Assembly: GCF_001591465.1 (NCBI RefSeq)
Contig: NZ_BCUY01000042.1
Span: 1-34,905 of the forward strand
Direction of reading: 5' to 3'
Source: Cytobacillus firmus NBRC 15306
GTDB taxonomy: Bacteria; Bacillota; Bacilli; Bacillales; Cytobacillaceae
DNA length: 34,905 bases
A program made the translations under genes and the position numbers. Each line of letters starts with the position of its first letter. Position 1 is the stretch's first letter. The notes under the pieces were generated by a model. That model did not search any database. It had not been told where the DNA came from and saw only the letters and a program-made list of their open reading frames with translations. Of the stretch, positions 23,736-32,023 are shown piece by piece.

Positions 23736-25844
23736 ATGGGGAAAAAAAAGAAAAAAAAAAGCCATGTGCCATTTAGGGTCAATTTATTGTTTTTCTCTGT
23801 TTTTGTCTTATTTTCAGTATTAATATTAAGGCTTGGTGTAGTTCAGATTGTAAATGGCGAGACATACAAAAAAGAAGTAGATAGGACGGAGGATGTCATC
23901 GTATCAAACCCGGTTCCAAGGGGAAGGATGCTTGACCGGAACCATCAGGTTATCGTGGATAATATCCCAAAGAGTGCGATTACATATACTAACCGGAATG
24001 CCAAACAGGATGAAATGCTTCAAGTGGCAGAACGGCTGGCTGTTCTTATTGATAAAAAGACCGATAAAGTGACCGAACGAGATAAGAAGGATCATTGGAT
24101 CTTAAAAAACCCGGAAGCTGCCCGGGAAAAAATAACTGAAAAGGAATGGAAGCTTTTTAAAGAAAAAAAACTGGATGATAAGCAAATCTATAAGTTGCAG
24201 CTAAAAAGAATCACAGAAGAAGACCTGAACCAGCTGAGCAAGCAGGACCTGGAAGTGCTGGCAATTTTCAGGGAATTCACGAGCGGCTATGCGATGACAC
24301 CGCAAATTGTTAAGAATGAAGGTGTATCACAAAAAGAATATGCGGCGGTAAGTGAGAATCTTCAATATCTTCCAGGTGTCAATACAACCACTGACTGGGA
24401 CCGGACTTATGCTTTTGATAGTACGCTCCAGACAGTGCTTGGGAAGGTTACGGATTCCAGCGAAGGGCTGCCCCAGGAGCGGCTTGATTATTTTCTGTCC
24501 AGAGATTACAGCAGAAATGAACGTGTTGGAAAGAGCTATCTGGAAATGCAATATGAAGATGTTCTACATGGCCAAAAATCAAAGGAAAAGCTTATTACGA
24601 AAAAAGGGGAAATTCTCGGAAGTGAATTAGTTTCTGAAGGCCAAAGAGGCAAAGATCTTGTCCTGACGATTGATATGGACCTTCAGAAAGCTGTGGAAGA
24701 AATATTGGAAGAGGAAATTTGGGCTGCCAAGGGGACCCGGGGAACTTATTTAATGGATCGTGCATTTGTTGTCCTAATGGATCCGCATACAGGTGAAGTT
24801 TTGACAATGGCAGGAAAGATGATAGGCAAAGATGATAAGGGCAAAACCGTTCTGCAGGATTATGCGCTGGGTACGATTTCCTCTTCTTACAATGTGGGAT
24901 CTTCTGTTAAAGGGGCAACTGTTTTAACAGGCTATAAAACGGGTGCAATTACACCCGGAACGACCTTTTTGGATGCGCCCATGAAAATTGCGGGAACCCC
25001 GCAGGTGAAAAAATCCTGGTTTAACTTTCAGGCAATCATGAACGAAACAAGGGCGCTGCGAATATCCTCAAACGTATTTATGTTCAAAACAGCCATTGAA
25101 ATTGCGGATGCGCGATATGCTTATGATCAGCCTCTTGGATTTAATAATCCAAATGCATTTGAAGATATGAGAGAATCCTTCGGCCAATTTGGACTTGGAG
25201 TCAGAACAGGCATTGATTTGCCAAATGAGGCAATAGGCTATGAAGGTCCTCTCAGATTGCCGGGCTTCCTATTAGACCTTGCAATCGGACAGTATGATAC
25301 TTATACTCCGATGCAAATGGCCCAATATATATCAACGATCGCAAATGGAGGCTACCGCATTCAGCCGCGCCTTGTAAAAGAAATCCGGGAGCCGGCAACG
25401 GAGCAGGAGGAACTTGGTCCAATCTGGAAGGATATTCAGCCGGCTGTATTAAATACGATAGATGTAAGTGAAAGAGAACTAAACACTGTCAAAGAGGGAC
25501 TAAGACAAGTAATGCAGCATCCTGAAGGAACTGCCTATAGAAGATTCGCGGATGCCCCATATTCCCCGGCAGGAAAAACAGGTACTGCGGAAGCATTTTA
25601 TGACGGACCCCTCAAAAAAAAGGGTGATAAATTAATCGATGTAATGAATTTGAGCCTTGTTGCCTATGCGCCGCATAATAATCCTGAAATCGCCATGTCA
25701 GTCATTGTACCATGGGCATACCAGGGAAGAAGCGGGCATACTGCCAATTATGAAATTGGCAGGAAAGTATTAGATAGCTATTTTGAGCTGAAAAAGAAGC
25801 AGAGGTCCGGAGCAGAACAGGAACAATCTGCCGAAGAATCCTAA
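23736..25844 (+). CDS. Class B penicillin-binding protein (PBP2A/PbpH-like transpeptidase)
   Basis: This 702-residue peptidoglycan transpeptidase has a basic cytoplasmic tail (GKKKKKKSH) and one membrane anchor (about residues 13-38). A pedestal domain includes NPVPRGRMLDRNHQVI and the dimer-domain motif RVGKSYLEMQYEDVLHG. The catalytic domain has SxxK at Ser389 (SSVK), SxN at 444-446 (SSN) and KTGT at 614-617, so all active-site motifs are intact. The sequence resembles the B. subtilis elongation enzymes PbpA and PbpH, which act with MreB and RodA. There is no PASTA domain, which argues against SpoVD/PBP2b. GGGGGGAG precedes the ATG. Monocistronic, closed by a strong terminator. Confidence 0.93.
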   Translation: MGKKKKKKSHVPFRVNLLFFSVFVLFSVLILRLGVVQIVNGETYKKEVDRTEDVIVSNPVPRGRMLDRNHQVIVDNIPKSAITYTNRNAKQDEMLQVAERLAVLIDKKTDKVTERDKKDHWILKNPEAAREKITEKEWKLFKEKKLDDKQIYKLQLKRITEEDLNQLSKQDLEVLAIFREFTSGYAMTPQIVKNEGVSQKEYAAVSENLQYLPGVNTTTDWDRTYAFDSTLQTVLGKVTDSSEGLPQERLDYFLSRDYSRNERVGKSYLEMQYEDVLHGQKSKEKLITKKGEILGSELVSEGQRGKDLVLTIDMDLQKAVEEILEEEIWAAKGTRGTYLMDRAFVVLMDPHTGEVLTMAGKMIGKDDKGKTVLQDYALGTISSSYNVGSSVKGATVLTGYKTGAITPGTTFLDAPMKIAGTPQVKKSWFNFQAIMNETRALRISSNVFMFKTAIEIADARYAYDQPLGFNNPNAFEDMRESFGQFGLGVRTGIDLPNEAIGYEGPLRLPGFLLDLAIGQYDTYTPMQMAQYISTIANGGYRIQPRLVKEIREPATEQEELGPIWKDIQPAVLNTIDVSERELNTVKEGLRQVMQHPEGTAYRRFADAPYSPAGKTGTAEAFYDGPLKKKGDKLIDVMNLSLVAYAPHNNPEIAMSVIVPWAYQGRSGHTANYEIGRKVLDSYFELKKKQRSGAEQEQSAEES

Positions 25845-25867
25845 TTTTTGCGGCATAAGTTGGCTGG

Positions 25868-25903
25868 AAAAAAAGCCTTTCCTTATTGGGAATGGCTTTT
25901 TTT
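25868..25903. terminator. Terminator between PBP and small membrane protein
   Basis: AAAGCC-T-TTCC pairs with GGAA-T-GGCTTT around a short loop, with a run of seven A before and seven T after. It works in both directions and overlaps the last codons of the converging small gene. Confidence 0.85.
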
Positions 25904-26062
25904 ATACCTGAATTTATTTTTAAAGTGTTTAAGTTTTTCTTTAATCAAGATCGGTTTGTCATTTCTTCCAAAGACCTTGCGATTAACCATAAATTGAATT
26001 GTTTCTTCCAGAATAGCGAGGATAATAATAGGGATGAAGATTACCAGAATCCAAAACCACAT
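25883..26062 (-). CDS. Small single-pass membrane protein
   Basis: This gene encodes 59 residues: MWFWILVIFIPIIILAILEE forms one membrane helix at the N-terminus, followed by a basic cytoplasmic tail (KEKLKHFKNKFRYKKSHSQ). The ATG at 26062 has GAAAGGAG 7 bases upstream; a longer in-frame start lacks a ribosome site. The stop lies inside the shared terminator hairpin. Family not recognised. Confidence 0.6.
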   Translation of the reverse strand: MWFWILVIFIPIIILAILEETIQFMVNRKVFGRNDKPILIKEKLKHFKNKFRYKKSHSQ

Positions 26063-26286
26063 GCCTCTGCTCCTTTCGTCTGATTGCATTCATTTTATTT
26101 ATATTCAGGTATGTACAAATAATGATGTAAATGGGAAAATAACCCATGCGCTTTTTGACTTAACCATGTCCTGGTTGTTTTCTTATATAACCTATTATTA
26201 CTGAAATAAACTTCTGCTTCTTTCAGGTTCTGTGTAGTTTAATGAAAGGGCATTCGGGAAAATAGGTTAAAAAGGAGGTTCCAGCC

Positions 26287-26568
26287 ATGAAAACAATAAA
26301 TGTAGAGCTTCAGTATGATAATCAGGAATTGAATAATAATCAGACCAAAATATTCGATCAATTGAAGAACCAGCTGGAAGGAACAGGATTTAAAGTGGTA
26401 ACGATTATGGAAAATGATCAATATCTAAAGGAGAATTCCGGCCTTCCAAATCAAAAGAAAAATAAGGTTCTGCCATCCCAGCCTGAAGGAGCAGAACCTG
26501 ATATTAATTCCAGCGGTGCGGGAGGCATGGTTTCCCCTGATTCCAGTGAAAGTAAATACTCTGAGTAA
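26287..26568 (+). CDS. Hypothetical protein with low-complexity tail
   Basis: This 93-residue protein starts MKTINVELQYDNQELNNNQ. The first 55 residues could form a small alpha/beta fold (LKNQLEGTGFKVVTIMEND); the rest is rich in Pro, Ser, Gly and Asn and is probably disordered. The ribosome site AAAAAGGAGG is excellent and a terminator follows directly, so it is a real single gene. Family not recognised. Confidence 0.7.
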   Translation: MKTINVELQYDNQELNNNQTKIFDQLKNQLEGTGFKVVTIMENDQYLKENSGLPNQKKNKVLPSQPEGAEPDINSSGAGGMVSPDSSESKYSE

Positions 26569-26576
26569 GACCATGA

Positions 26577-26612
26577 GCCTTAGTTTAGTCACATAGCGGA
26601 CTAAGGCTTTTT
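26577..26612 (+). terminator. Rho-independent terminator
   Basis: GCCTTAGT and ACTAAGGC pair around a 15-nt loop and are followed by TTTTT. It closes the hypothetical gene before it. Confidence 0.85.
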
Positions 26613-26673
26613 AAGATACTCCTTCTATAAGCAGAAAACAGTTTACCTAATAAAAGCAGAGGAGATGAAAATT

Positions 26674-26988
26674 ATGGACCAAACAAAAAATACCTATTAT
26701 ATAGATATTGAAAATGCGCAGATTTACACCGAACCGGTAGAAGCTGCCGAATGGCAGTTTAAAATATTTGCTACTGACGAAGAATTGGCTCAGTTAAATG
26801 AATACATTAACGAGAATTATGATGCAGATCTTAAAACATTTGCCCGAGCCCATGTACCATTCCTGGAGTACCACAAAGAATCGAAAAATGATGAGTACGA
26901 TGCATCCATGGAAGGCATATATAAAATGATTTATGATCTGGGTGATGATGAAGCCAGGAAACATATAAAAGGAATGGGAATATTGTAA
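26674..26988 (+). CDS. Hypothetical acidic soluble protein
   Basis: This 104-residue, acidic protein has no membrane helix or metal motif and starts MDQTKNTYYIDIENAQIYTE. It may be mostly helical after residue 30. The ATG at 26674 is chosen because AGAGGAG lies 9 bases before it; an ATG three codons earlier would have almost no spacing. Single gene with a bidirectional terminator downstream. Family not recognised. Confidence 0.7.
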   Translation: MDQTKNTYYIDIENAQIYTEPVEAAEWQFKIFATDEELAQLNEYINENYDADLKTFARAHVPFLEYHKESKNDEYDASMEGIYKMIYDLGDDEARKHIKGMGIL

Positions 26989-27038
26989 TCGGAAAAATGC
27001 AGCTGGTCTTTAAGCGGACTGGCTGTGTTTAAATAAAA

Positions 27039-27239
27039 TTATCCATAAAAAGAACCGTCATTTCTGTTTTCATCAGAATGACGGTTTTTATATTTGTTCC
27101 TGTATAGTTGCTCTTTTTTAGTTTTTGTTTTCCTTGTACGCATGTCGCTAAACACAAATGGGCTTCGACTGCATTCAGGGTTTCTTTTTCCCTCACGCAC
27201 TGCTTTTTCCCTTACCTTCTTTGCAGATGATTTAGCCAT
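27039..27239 (-). CDS. Small basic conserved-type Bacillaceae protein
   Basis: This gene encodes 66 residues, strongly basic: MAKSSAKKVREKAVREGKR at the start, then SPFVFSDMRTRKTKTKKEQ. I recall similar short proteins (REGKxNPExxRSPFAFADMRTRxTKTK) in many Bacillus genomes, function unknown. AAAGGAGCTGAT precedes the ATG. The last ~15 codons run through the terminator hairpin at 27053-27086, which is odd for a real C-terminus. The original stop may have been lost by a small indel, and the true protein is probably about 50-55 residues. Confidence 0.7.
   Translation of the reverse strand: MAKSSAKKVREKAVREGKRNPECSRSPFVFSDMRTRKTKTKKEQLYRNKYKNRHSDENRNDGSFYG
27053..27089. terminator. Strong bidirectional terminator
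   Basis: AACCGTCATT and AATGACGGTT, extended by CTG/CAG after one bulged base, form a 13-bp stem. TTTTT follows on the plus strand and CTTTTT on the minus strand. Confidence 0.88.
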
Positions 27240-27318
27240 ATTATCAGCTCCTTTTGTTAGGATTGTATCATTAATTTCTAGATAATTCCATCCCCGTCAG
27301 ACAACTTTACTGCCAGTC

Positions 27319-27344
27319 AAAAAAGGCCATGAGTGGTCTTTTTT
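27319..27344. terminator. Orphan terminator-like hairpin
   Basis: AAAAAAGGCCA and TGGTCTTTTTT pair (one G-U) around TGAG. It has T-runs in both directions. No gene ends here on either strand, so it could end an unseen small RNA or insulate the operon that follows. Confidence 0.5.
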
Positions 27345-27397
27345 GTCAGCATCTTTATCCTTTCCGCATCTGTCATTTCTCAAATTTTTTTAAGATA

Positions 27398-27431
27398 GGG
27401 GAATTTTCCCCCTCGAATGGGGAAGTTCCCC
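27398..27431. promoter_or_regulatory. Two palindromic operator sites upstream of the nitrate operon
   Basis: GGGGAA-TT-TTCCCC (27398-27411) and GGGGAA-G-TTCCCC (27419-27431) are nearly identical palindromes whose centres lie 20.5 bp apart, two helical turns. They end about 25 bp before a -10 that has no good -35, the layout of an activated promoter. GC-rich palindromes are also reported for NreC, a nitrate-respiration regulator of the NarL family. The kinase in this operon would fit such a regulator. Confidence 0.6.
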
Positions 27432-27456
27432 GATATGGAAAAACTCCTCCCCCTTT

Positions 27457-27462
27457 TACAAT
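27457..27462 (+). promoter_or_regulatory. -10 element of the nitrate operon promoter
   Basis: TACAAT stands about 40 bp before the first gene. The -35 position (around 27434) reads TATGGA, a poor match, so activation by a bound regulator is likely. Confidence 0.5.
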
Positions 27463-27501
27463 AAGGTTAAGGTAATTGTTTGTGAATGAGGAGGAGTTAT
27501 T

Positions 27502-28584
27502 ATGCAGGCAAAAGCTGCAGTCAATCAAAAACCAGGGAACACATTAAACAATGCGTTTGCATCACATTTTGCCAAGTCGATGTTTTTATCTGTAACAGCA
27601 TTAGCTATTCTTTCTTTTATTGGCACTAGAATGTTTACACATGTAGATTTAAACCTGTACGGATATATGGTCGGCACGATTGTGTTCATTGGAGGGTTTT
27701 TCTATAGATTCATCGCCTGGGGTGAAAGGCCGCCAACAAAGCTTATTTTGAAAAAAGGATTGAAATTGTTATTTAGAAAGTCAACGCCAAAGACATCTGT
27801 TGAGCATCTTGCAACCTACAATTTTATCTGGAATAGGGGAATTTACCGATGGACTCAGCACGTGCTGATCGGCTGGGGCTGTATCTTATCCTGCTTCGTT
27901 ACATTCCCTCTTGTTTTTGGCTGGATGTATTTTACGATGGATGACAATGGTCATTACAACATTATTGCAATGGGCATGAAGGTAATGACTGTCCCAGCGG
28001 ATGGCATTATCGCCAACCTTTCTTACAACGCCCTGAATATTACAGCAGTAATGGTAATCGCCGGTGTTTGCATGGCACTTTACCGCCGTCTGAAAAATAT
28101 GCAGGCAAGAGCAGAGCAGAAATTCCTGTATGATTTTCTGCCTTTATACATGCTGCTTCTGGTTAGCATCACAGGGCTGGCTTTAACCTTTATGAATATC
28201 TTTTTACACGGTGCTGGACAGCCGGCAATGTCACTGATCCATCAGTGGTCAGTTATCATCACACTGATTTACCTGCCTTTTGGAAAGCTTGCACATATTC
28301 CTTTCCGGCCAATGAGTGTTTTGGCAAGAAACTACCGGGAACATTATGCCGAGCAGGGCATGAAGGAATGCAAGGTCTGCGGAGATCAATTTGTTTCAGT
28401 TGAACAATCAAAAGATGTCGTCGATGTACTCGGCGTGAACGCTATCGAATTTAAGGCAAAGGAAGGGCATCATCTTGCAGAAATGTGCCTGCCTTGCAGA
28501 AGAAAGTACCGGATTGCACAATTTTCCGGATTCCCTACTCATGAAGTGAAGGTCAAGGAGGCAAACCAGAATGCAAAGGGATAA
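27502..28584 (+). CDS. NarI-like membrane subunit with C-terminal CxxC/CxxC domain
   Basis: This 360-residue protein has about six membrane helices (near residues 27-48, 52-73, 121-144, 177-194, 212-236, 248-266). Histidines in or near helices, His120, His236, His247 and His265, could bind b-type hemes, so it may pass electrons from quinol to the reductase, as NarI does. The soluble C-terminus holds ECKVCGDQF (Cys290, Cys293) and EMCLPCRRKY (Cys329, Cys332), a four-cysteine set fit for zinc or a rubredoxin-like iron. It is the first gene of the operon (ribosome site GAGGAGGAG) and overlaps the next by 14 bp. It is not a classic NarI, and the electron-transfer role is inferred from context. 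Confidence 0.75.
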   Translation: MQAKAAVNQKPGNTLNNAFASHFAKSMFLSVTALAILSFIGTRMFTHVDLNLYGYMVGTIVFIGGFFYRFIAWGERPPTKLILKKGLKLLFRKSTPKTSVEHLATYNFIWNRGIYRWTQHVLIGWGCILSCFVTFPLVFGWMYFTMDDNGHYNIIAMGMKVMTVPADGIIANLSYNALNITAVMVIAGVCMALYRRLKNMQARAEQKFLYDFLPLYMLLLVSITGLALTFMNIFLHGAGQPAMSLIHQWSVIITLIYLPFGKLAHIPFRPMSVLARNYREHYAEQGMKECKVCGDQFVSVEQSKDVVDVLGVNAIEFKAKEGHHLAEMCLPCRRKYRIAQFSGFPTHEVKVKEANQNAKG

Positions 28585-30739
28585 GTTTTTTAAAGAAATT
28601 GAGAATCTAAACCATCCAAATGAAAAATTGATAAAAACACACTGCAGCTATTGCGGCATGCAATGCGGAATGAATTTGAGGGTTAATACACAGACAAATA
28701 AAATCATCGGGGTTGAACCCCGTTATGACTGGCCGGTTACTGTCGGCAAGATGTGTCCGAAAGGGGTTACTGCCTACCAGCAGACCAACCACAAAGACCG
28801 CCTGCTGAAGCCGCTGATCCGGGATGATGCTTCTTTGAAAGGAACGGCAGAAGGATTCCGTGAAGCAAGCTGGGATGAGGCATATGATTTGATCGCCAAA
28901 AAATTCAAAGAGCTTCAGACAGAATACGGAAAAGATTCACTCTCCGTCTTCAGCGGAGTTTCCATGACAAATGAAAAATGTTATCTGACAGGAAAGTTTG
29001 CCCGGGTTGCTCTGGGTACACGCTATATTGACTATAACGGCCGATTCTGTATGTCCAGCGCTGCCGGCGGATTCCTTCGTTCTTTCGGAGTAGATAGAGG
29101 CTCAACATTGCCTTGGACAGATATTCATGAAACGGATTGTCTGTTTATCGCCGGAAGCAATACAGCTGAATGCCATCCAACTTCCATGTTCCGTATTTGG
29201 AACGTTCAGGAAAGAGGCGGTTATATCATTGTGGTGGATCCCCGTGAAACGCCAATTGCAAGAAGGGCTGACCTGCATCTTGATTTGCAGCCTGGAACAG
29301 ACCTTGCACTTGCAAACGGGATTGTAAATCAATTAATCGAAATGGGATATATAGATGAAGAATTTATTAATAAACATACGAACGGCTTTGAAGAAACAAA
29401 GGAACTGGTAAAGGATTTCACCCCTGAATATACAAGCATGCTGACTGGTGTAGCGCCGGAAAAAATCATCCGCGCTGCCGAAATATACGGAAAAGCTCCA
29501 AATGCGGTAGTGATGTTTGCGCGGGGTGTTGAACAGCAGCATAAGGGTGTTGATAATGTTTCTGCTTATACCAATATGGCGCTTGTTACTGGAAAGATCG
29601 GCCGCCCTAAAGCAGGAGTAGCCACATTCACAGGACAGGGCAATGGACAGGGCGGAAGAGAGCATGGGCAAAAATCAGATTTGCTTCCAGGCTACCGGAA
29701 AATTACAAACCCAAAACATGTTGAAGAAGTATGCAGCGTTTGGGGAATCACACCTGAAGAAATGCCGCAGCCTGGTGTATCTGCTTATGAAATGATTGAA
29801 CTGATGGAGCAAAAGACGATTCGCGGTTTATACCTGCTATGTTCAAACCCAGCAGTATCTGCACCGAACCTGAATTTTGTCAGAAAAGCATTTAAAGCCT
29901 TGGATTTCATGGTCTGCTCCGATTTCTATCTTTCTGAATCGGCAGAATTTGCAGATGTGATCCTGCCAGCAGTTACCTGGTCAGAAGATGAAGGGACAGT
30001 AACAAATATTGAAGGACGTATAATAAAAATCAACAAAGCACAGGAGCCTGTTGGTGAATCAAAGCCGGACTGGCAGATTCAAGTGGAGCTGGCTGAGCGG
30101 TTAGGCAGAGGAAAATATTTCTCTCACCTAAAAACAGCCAGAGATGTTGCAGATGAGTTCAGGCTGGCAACCAAGGGCGGCTATGCTGATTATTATGGTG
30201 CTACATGGGATAAGATCGATAAGCAGGATGGGGTATTCTGGCCATGCAAAGACGAAAAAGATGAAGGAACACCGCATATGTTCCTTGATAAAAAGTTCTA
30301 CCATCCGGATGGCAAAGCAAAGATATGCGCACTGCCGTACCGTCCGCCAGCGGAAGAACCATGTGAAAAGTATCCGCTTCGCTTAACGACTGGCCGGGTG
30401 GTTTATCACTATCTATCAGGGAATCAGACCAGAAGAATTCCATTCCTTCATGATATGTGTCCGGAACCATATGTGGAAATCCATCCGGAAACAGCATCAA
30501 CATATAATATGGAACATGAAGAAAGAGTCCGTTTATTTACAAGAAGAGGCGAGGCTGTTTATAAAGTCAAAATTACGGAAGCCATCCGCAAGGATACGGT
30601 CTTTGTTCCATACCATTTTGGACATGAAGACTCTATTAATCTATTAACGATCGCAGCATTAGATCCAATATCCCGTATGCCTGAGTTCAAGGCATGTGCT
30701 GCACAGCTGGAAAAAGTCGAATTAAAGAAGGTGCAATAA
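28571..30739 (+). CDS. Molybdopterin oxidoreductase, NasC/NapA-type nitrate reductase catalytic subunit
   Basis: This 722-residue catalytic subunit begins with a 4Fe-4S domain: Cys25, Cys28 and Cys32 in HCSYCGMQCGM, and Cys62 in GKMCPKG. The bis-MGD domains follow. Cys160 in YNGRFCMSSA is the probable molybdenum ligand; RxCMSSA is the pattern of assimilatory (NasC) and periplasmic (NapA) nitrate reductases rather than of NarG (Asp) or formate dehydrogenase. Other cofactor motifs are SNTAECHP, VVDPRETPIARRADLHL and FTGQGNGQGGREHG. There is no Tat signal, so it works in the cytoplasm. Placed with Rieske, FeS and membrane subunits and a nitrate transporter, it is probably a respiratory enzyme. 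The substrate is inferred from motif and context. Confidence 0.9.
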   Translation: MQRDKFFKEIENLNHPNEKLIKTHCSYCGMQCGMNLRVNTQTNKIIGVEPRYDWPVTVGKMCPKGVTAYQQTNHKDRLLKPLIRDDASLKGTAEGFREASWDEAYDLIAKKFKELQTEYGKDSLSVFSGVSMTNEKCYLTGKFARVALGTRYIDYNGRFCMSSAAGGFLRSFGVDRGSTLPWTDIHETDCLFIAGSNTAECHPTSMFRIWNVQERGGYIIVVDPRETPIARRADLHLDLQPGTDLALANGIVNQLIEMGYIDEEFINKHTNGFEETKELVKDFTPEYTSMLTGVAPEKIIRAAEIYGKAPNAVVMFARGVEQQHKGVDNVSAYTNMALVTGKIGRPKAGVATFTGQGNGQGGREHGQKSDLLPGYRKITNPKHVEEVCSVWGITPEEMPQPGVSAYEMIELMEQKTIRGLYLLCSNPAVSAPNLNFVRKAFKALDFMVCSDFYLSESAEFADVILPAVTWSEDEGTVTNIEGRIIKINKAQEPVGESKPDWQIQVELAERLGRGKYFSHLKTARDVADEFRLATKGGYADYYGATWDKIDKQDGVFWPCKDEKDEGTPHMFLDKKFYHPDGKAKICALPYRPPAEEPCEKYPLRLTTGRVVYHYLSGNQTRRIPFLHDMCPEPYVEIHPETASTYNMEHEERVRLFTRRGEAVYKVKITEAIRKDTVFVPYHFGHEDSINLLTIAALDPISRMPEFKACAAQLEKVELKKVQ

Positions 30740-31300
30740 ATGAAGAAGAGGCTGTATTTGGAACTTGAAAACTGTATAGGATGCCGTTCTTGTCTGGCAG
30801 CATGTACACAATGCGGGGGGCATGAGGAGCGCAACAGAAACTATGTGTATGATGTAAATCCTCTTGTGAACCGGCAGACAATGCCTCTCATGTGCCTTCA
30901 CTGTGAAAATCCGGCATGTGCGCGAAGCTGTCCTGCCCAGGCCATTCAGATTCATGAGACAGGCGCTGTGTTATCTGCACTCGTCGAAAAGTGTATTGGC
31001 TGCCAGAACTGTACAATTGCCTGCCCATACGGCATACCGAAATTTGATCACGAGCAGAACCTAATGTACAAATGCGATCTATGCATTGATCGTACAAAAG
31101 ATGGAATTCCTCCTATGTGTGCGAGTGTGTGTCCATCCAATACATTGCAGTGGCTGACAGATGAAGAAATTGAAAATAAGAAGAAGCAATTTAACCTTGA
31201 TAACGGCAAATGGGTTACAAGCATGCCATATCTTGAAGGCGAAACAAACGTAAAGGTCAATCTGCCGGGAATCCTGCAGGGGATTACAAAGCTGTTTTAG
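30740..31300 (+). CDS. Four-cluster 4Fe-4S ferredoxin-type electron transfer subunit
   Basis: This 186-residue protein has sixteen ligand cysteines for four 4Fe-4S clusters: Cys12/15/18/22, 52/55/60/64, 85/88/91/95 and 112/115/127/131. This is the NrfC/DmsB/HybA pattern, found in subunits that link a membrane quinol oxidase to a molybdenum enzyme. There is no signal peptide, matching a cytoplasmic catalytic subunit. It starts immediately after the catalytic gene's stop codon behind AAGAAGG. It likely passes electrons from the membrane or Rieske part to the molybdenum subunit. Confidence 0.93.
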   Translation: MKKRLYLELENCIGCRSCLAACTQCGGHEERNRNYVYDVNPLVNRQTMPLMCLHCENPACARSCPAQAIQIHETGAVLSALVEKCIGCQNCTIACPYGIPKFDHEQNLMYKCDLCIDRTKDGIPPMCASVCPSNTLQWLTDEEIENKKKQFNLDNGKWVTSMPYLEGETNVKVNLPGILQGITKLF

Positions 31301-31312
31301 GAGGGATTAGGG

Positions 31313-31837
31313 ATGTCTGATAAGAATAACAAGATTCCCTTTAATGAAGATAATTATACGCACAATATCGAACGGAATAACGAAAGAAAACTGGATAGAC
31401 GGGGATTCATGAAAACTTTGGTTGGAGCGGCCGGTGTATTTGCGGTTTCCTCCCTTCCCTGGGGGGCGGTAGCTGCCAAAGAATTAATGGGTCTAGGCGA
31501 AAAGGAATATCCTCATAAGAAAATAACCGAAGTAAGCAACCTGCCAATCGGCGATGCAGTGGAGTTCAAGTTTCCCGGAGATCATGATGATGCAATTTTA
31601 ATCCGCTTATCTGAGAACAAATATGTTGCCTATCAGAACGCGTGTACACATTTGCGCTGCCCTGTATTTTGGGTGAAGGAGCAGGGTGAAATGATTTGCC
31701 CTTGCCACCACGGCAAGTTCGATGTGGAAACTGGTGCGCCAACTGCAGGACCGCCAAGAAGACCGCTGCCGGAAATTCAGGTTAAAGTGGAGAATGGATC
31801 AATCTATGCTGTGAGGGTGAAGCGTTATGAAGCGTAA
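31313..31837 (+). CDS. Rieske 2Fe-2S protein with Tat signal anchor
   Basis: This 174-residue protein has a twin-arginine motif, DRRGFMKTLVGAAG (Arg29-Arg30), and a hydrophobic anchor, so the Rieske domain lies outside the cytoplasmic membrane. Cluster ligands are Cys111 and His113 in CTHLRC, and Cys129 and His132 in CPCHHG. Cys116 and Cys131 are placed to form the disulfide seen in high-potential Rieske proteins of bc complexes. Such a protein oxidises quinol at the outer face, unexpected for a nitrate reductase operon. GGAGG precedes the ATG; its end overlaps the next gene by 11 bp. Confidence 0.93.
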   Translation: MSDKNNKIPFNEDNYTHNIERNNERKLDRRGFMKTLVGAAGVFAVSSLPWGAVAAKELMGLGEKEYPHKKITEVSNLPIGDAVEFKFPGDHDDAILIRLSENKYVAYQNACTHLRCPVFWVKEQGEMICPCHHGKFDVETGAPTAGPPRRPLPEIQVKVENGSIYAVRVKRYEA

Positions 31838-32018
31838 ATACCTTGGAGTCATTATTTTGGCCGCGATTTTAATGATGAATATTGTCTTTACTCAATATAT
31901 GGTCCACCAATATTATTACGAAAACTATGAAAATGTACTGATTTTCGGCGGGCTGAATATTGTTCTTTTTCCCCTGGCTGTATTCGCTTATAAAAAGACG
32001 ATTAACATGAGGGCGTGA
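31827..32018 (+). CDS. Small two-helix membrane protein
   Basis: This 63-residue protein has two predicted membrane helices: GVIILAAILMMNIVFTQYMV and, after YYENYENV, LIFGGLNIVLFPLAVFAY. The ends are basic (MKRKY and KKTINMRA). It overlaps the Rieske gene and nearly abuts the next, so it is translated as part of the operon. It may be a structural subunit of the membrane complex. Family not recognised. Confidence 0.75.
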   Translation: MKRKYLGVIILAAILMMNIVFTQYMVHQYYYENYENVLIFGGLNIVLFPLAVFAYKKTINMRA

Positions 32019-32023
32019 TTTAT

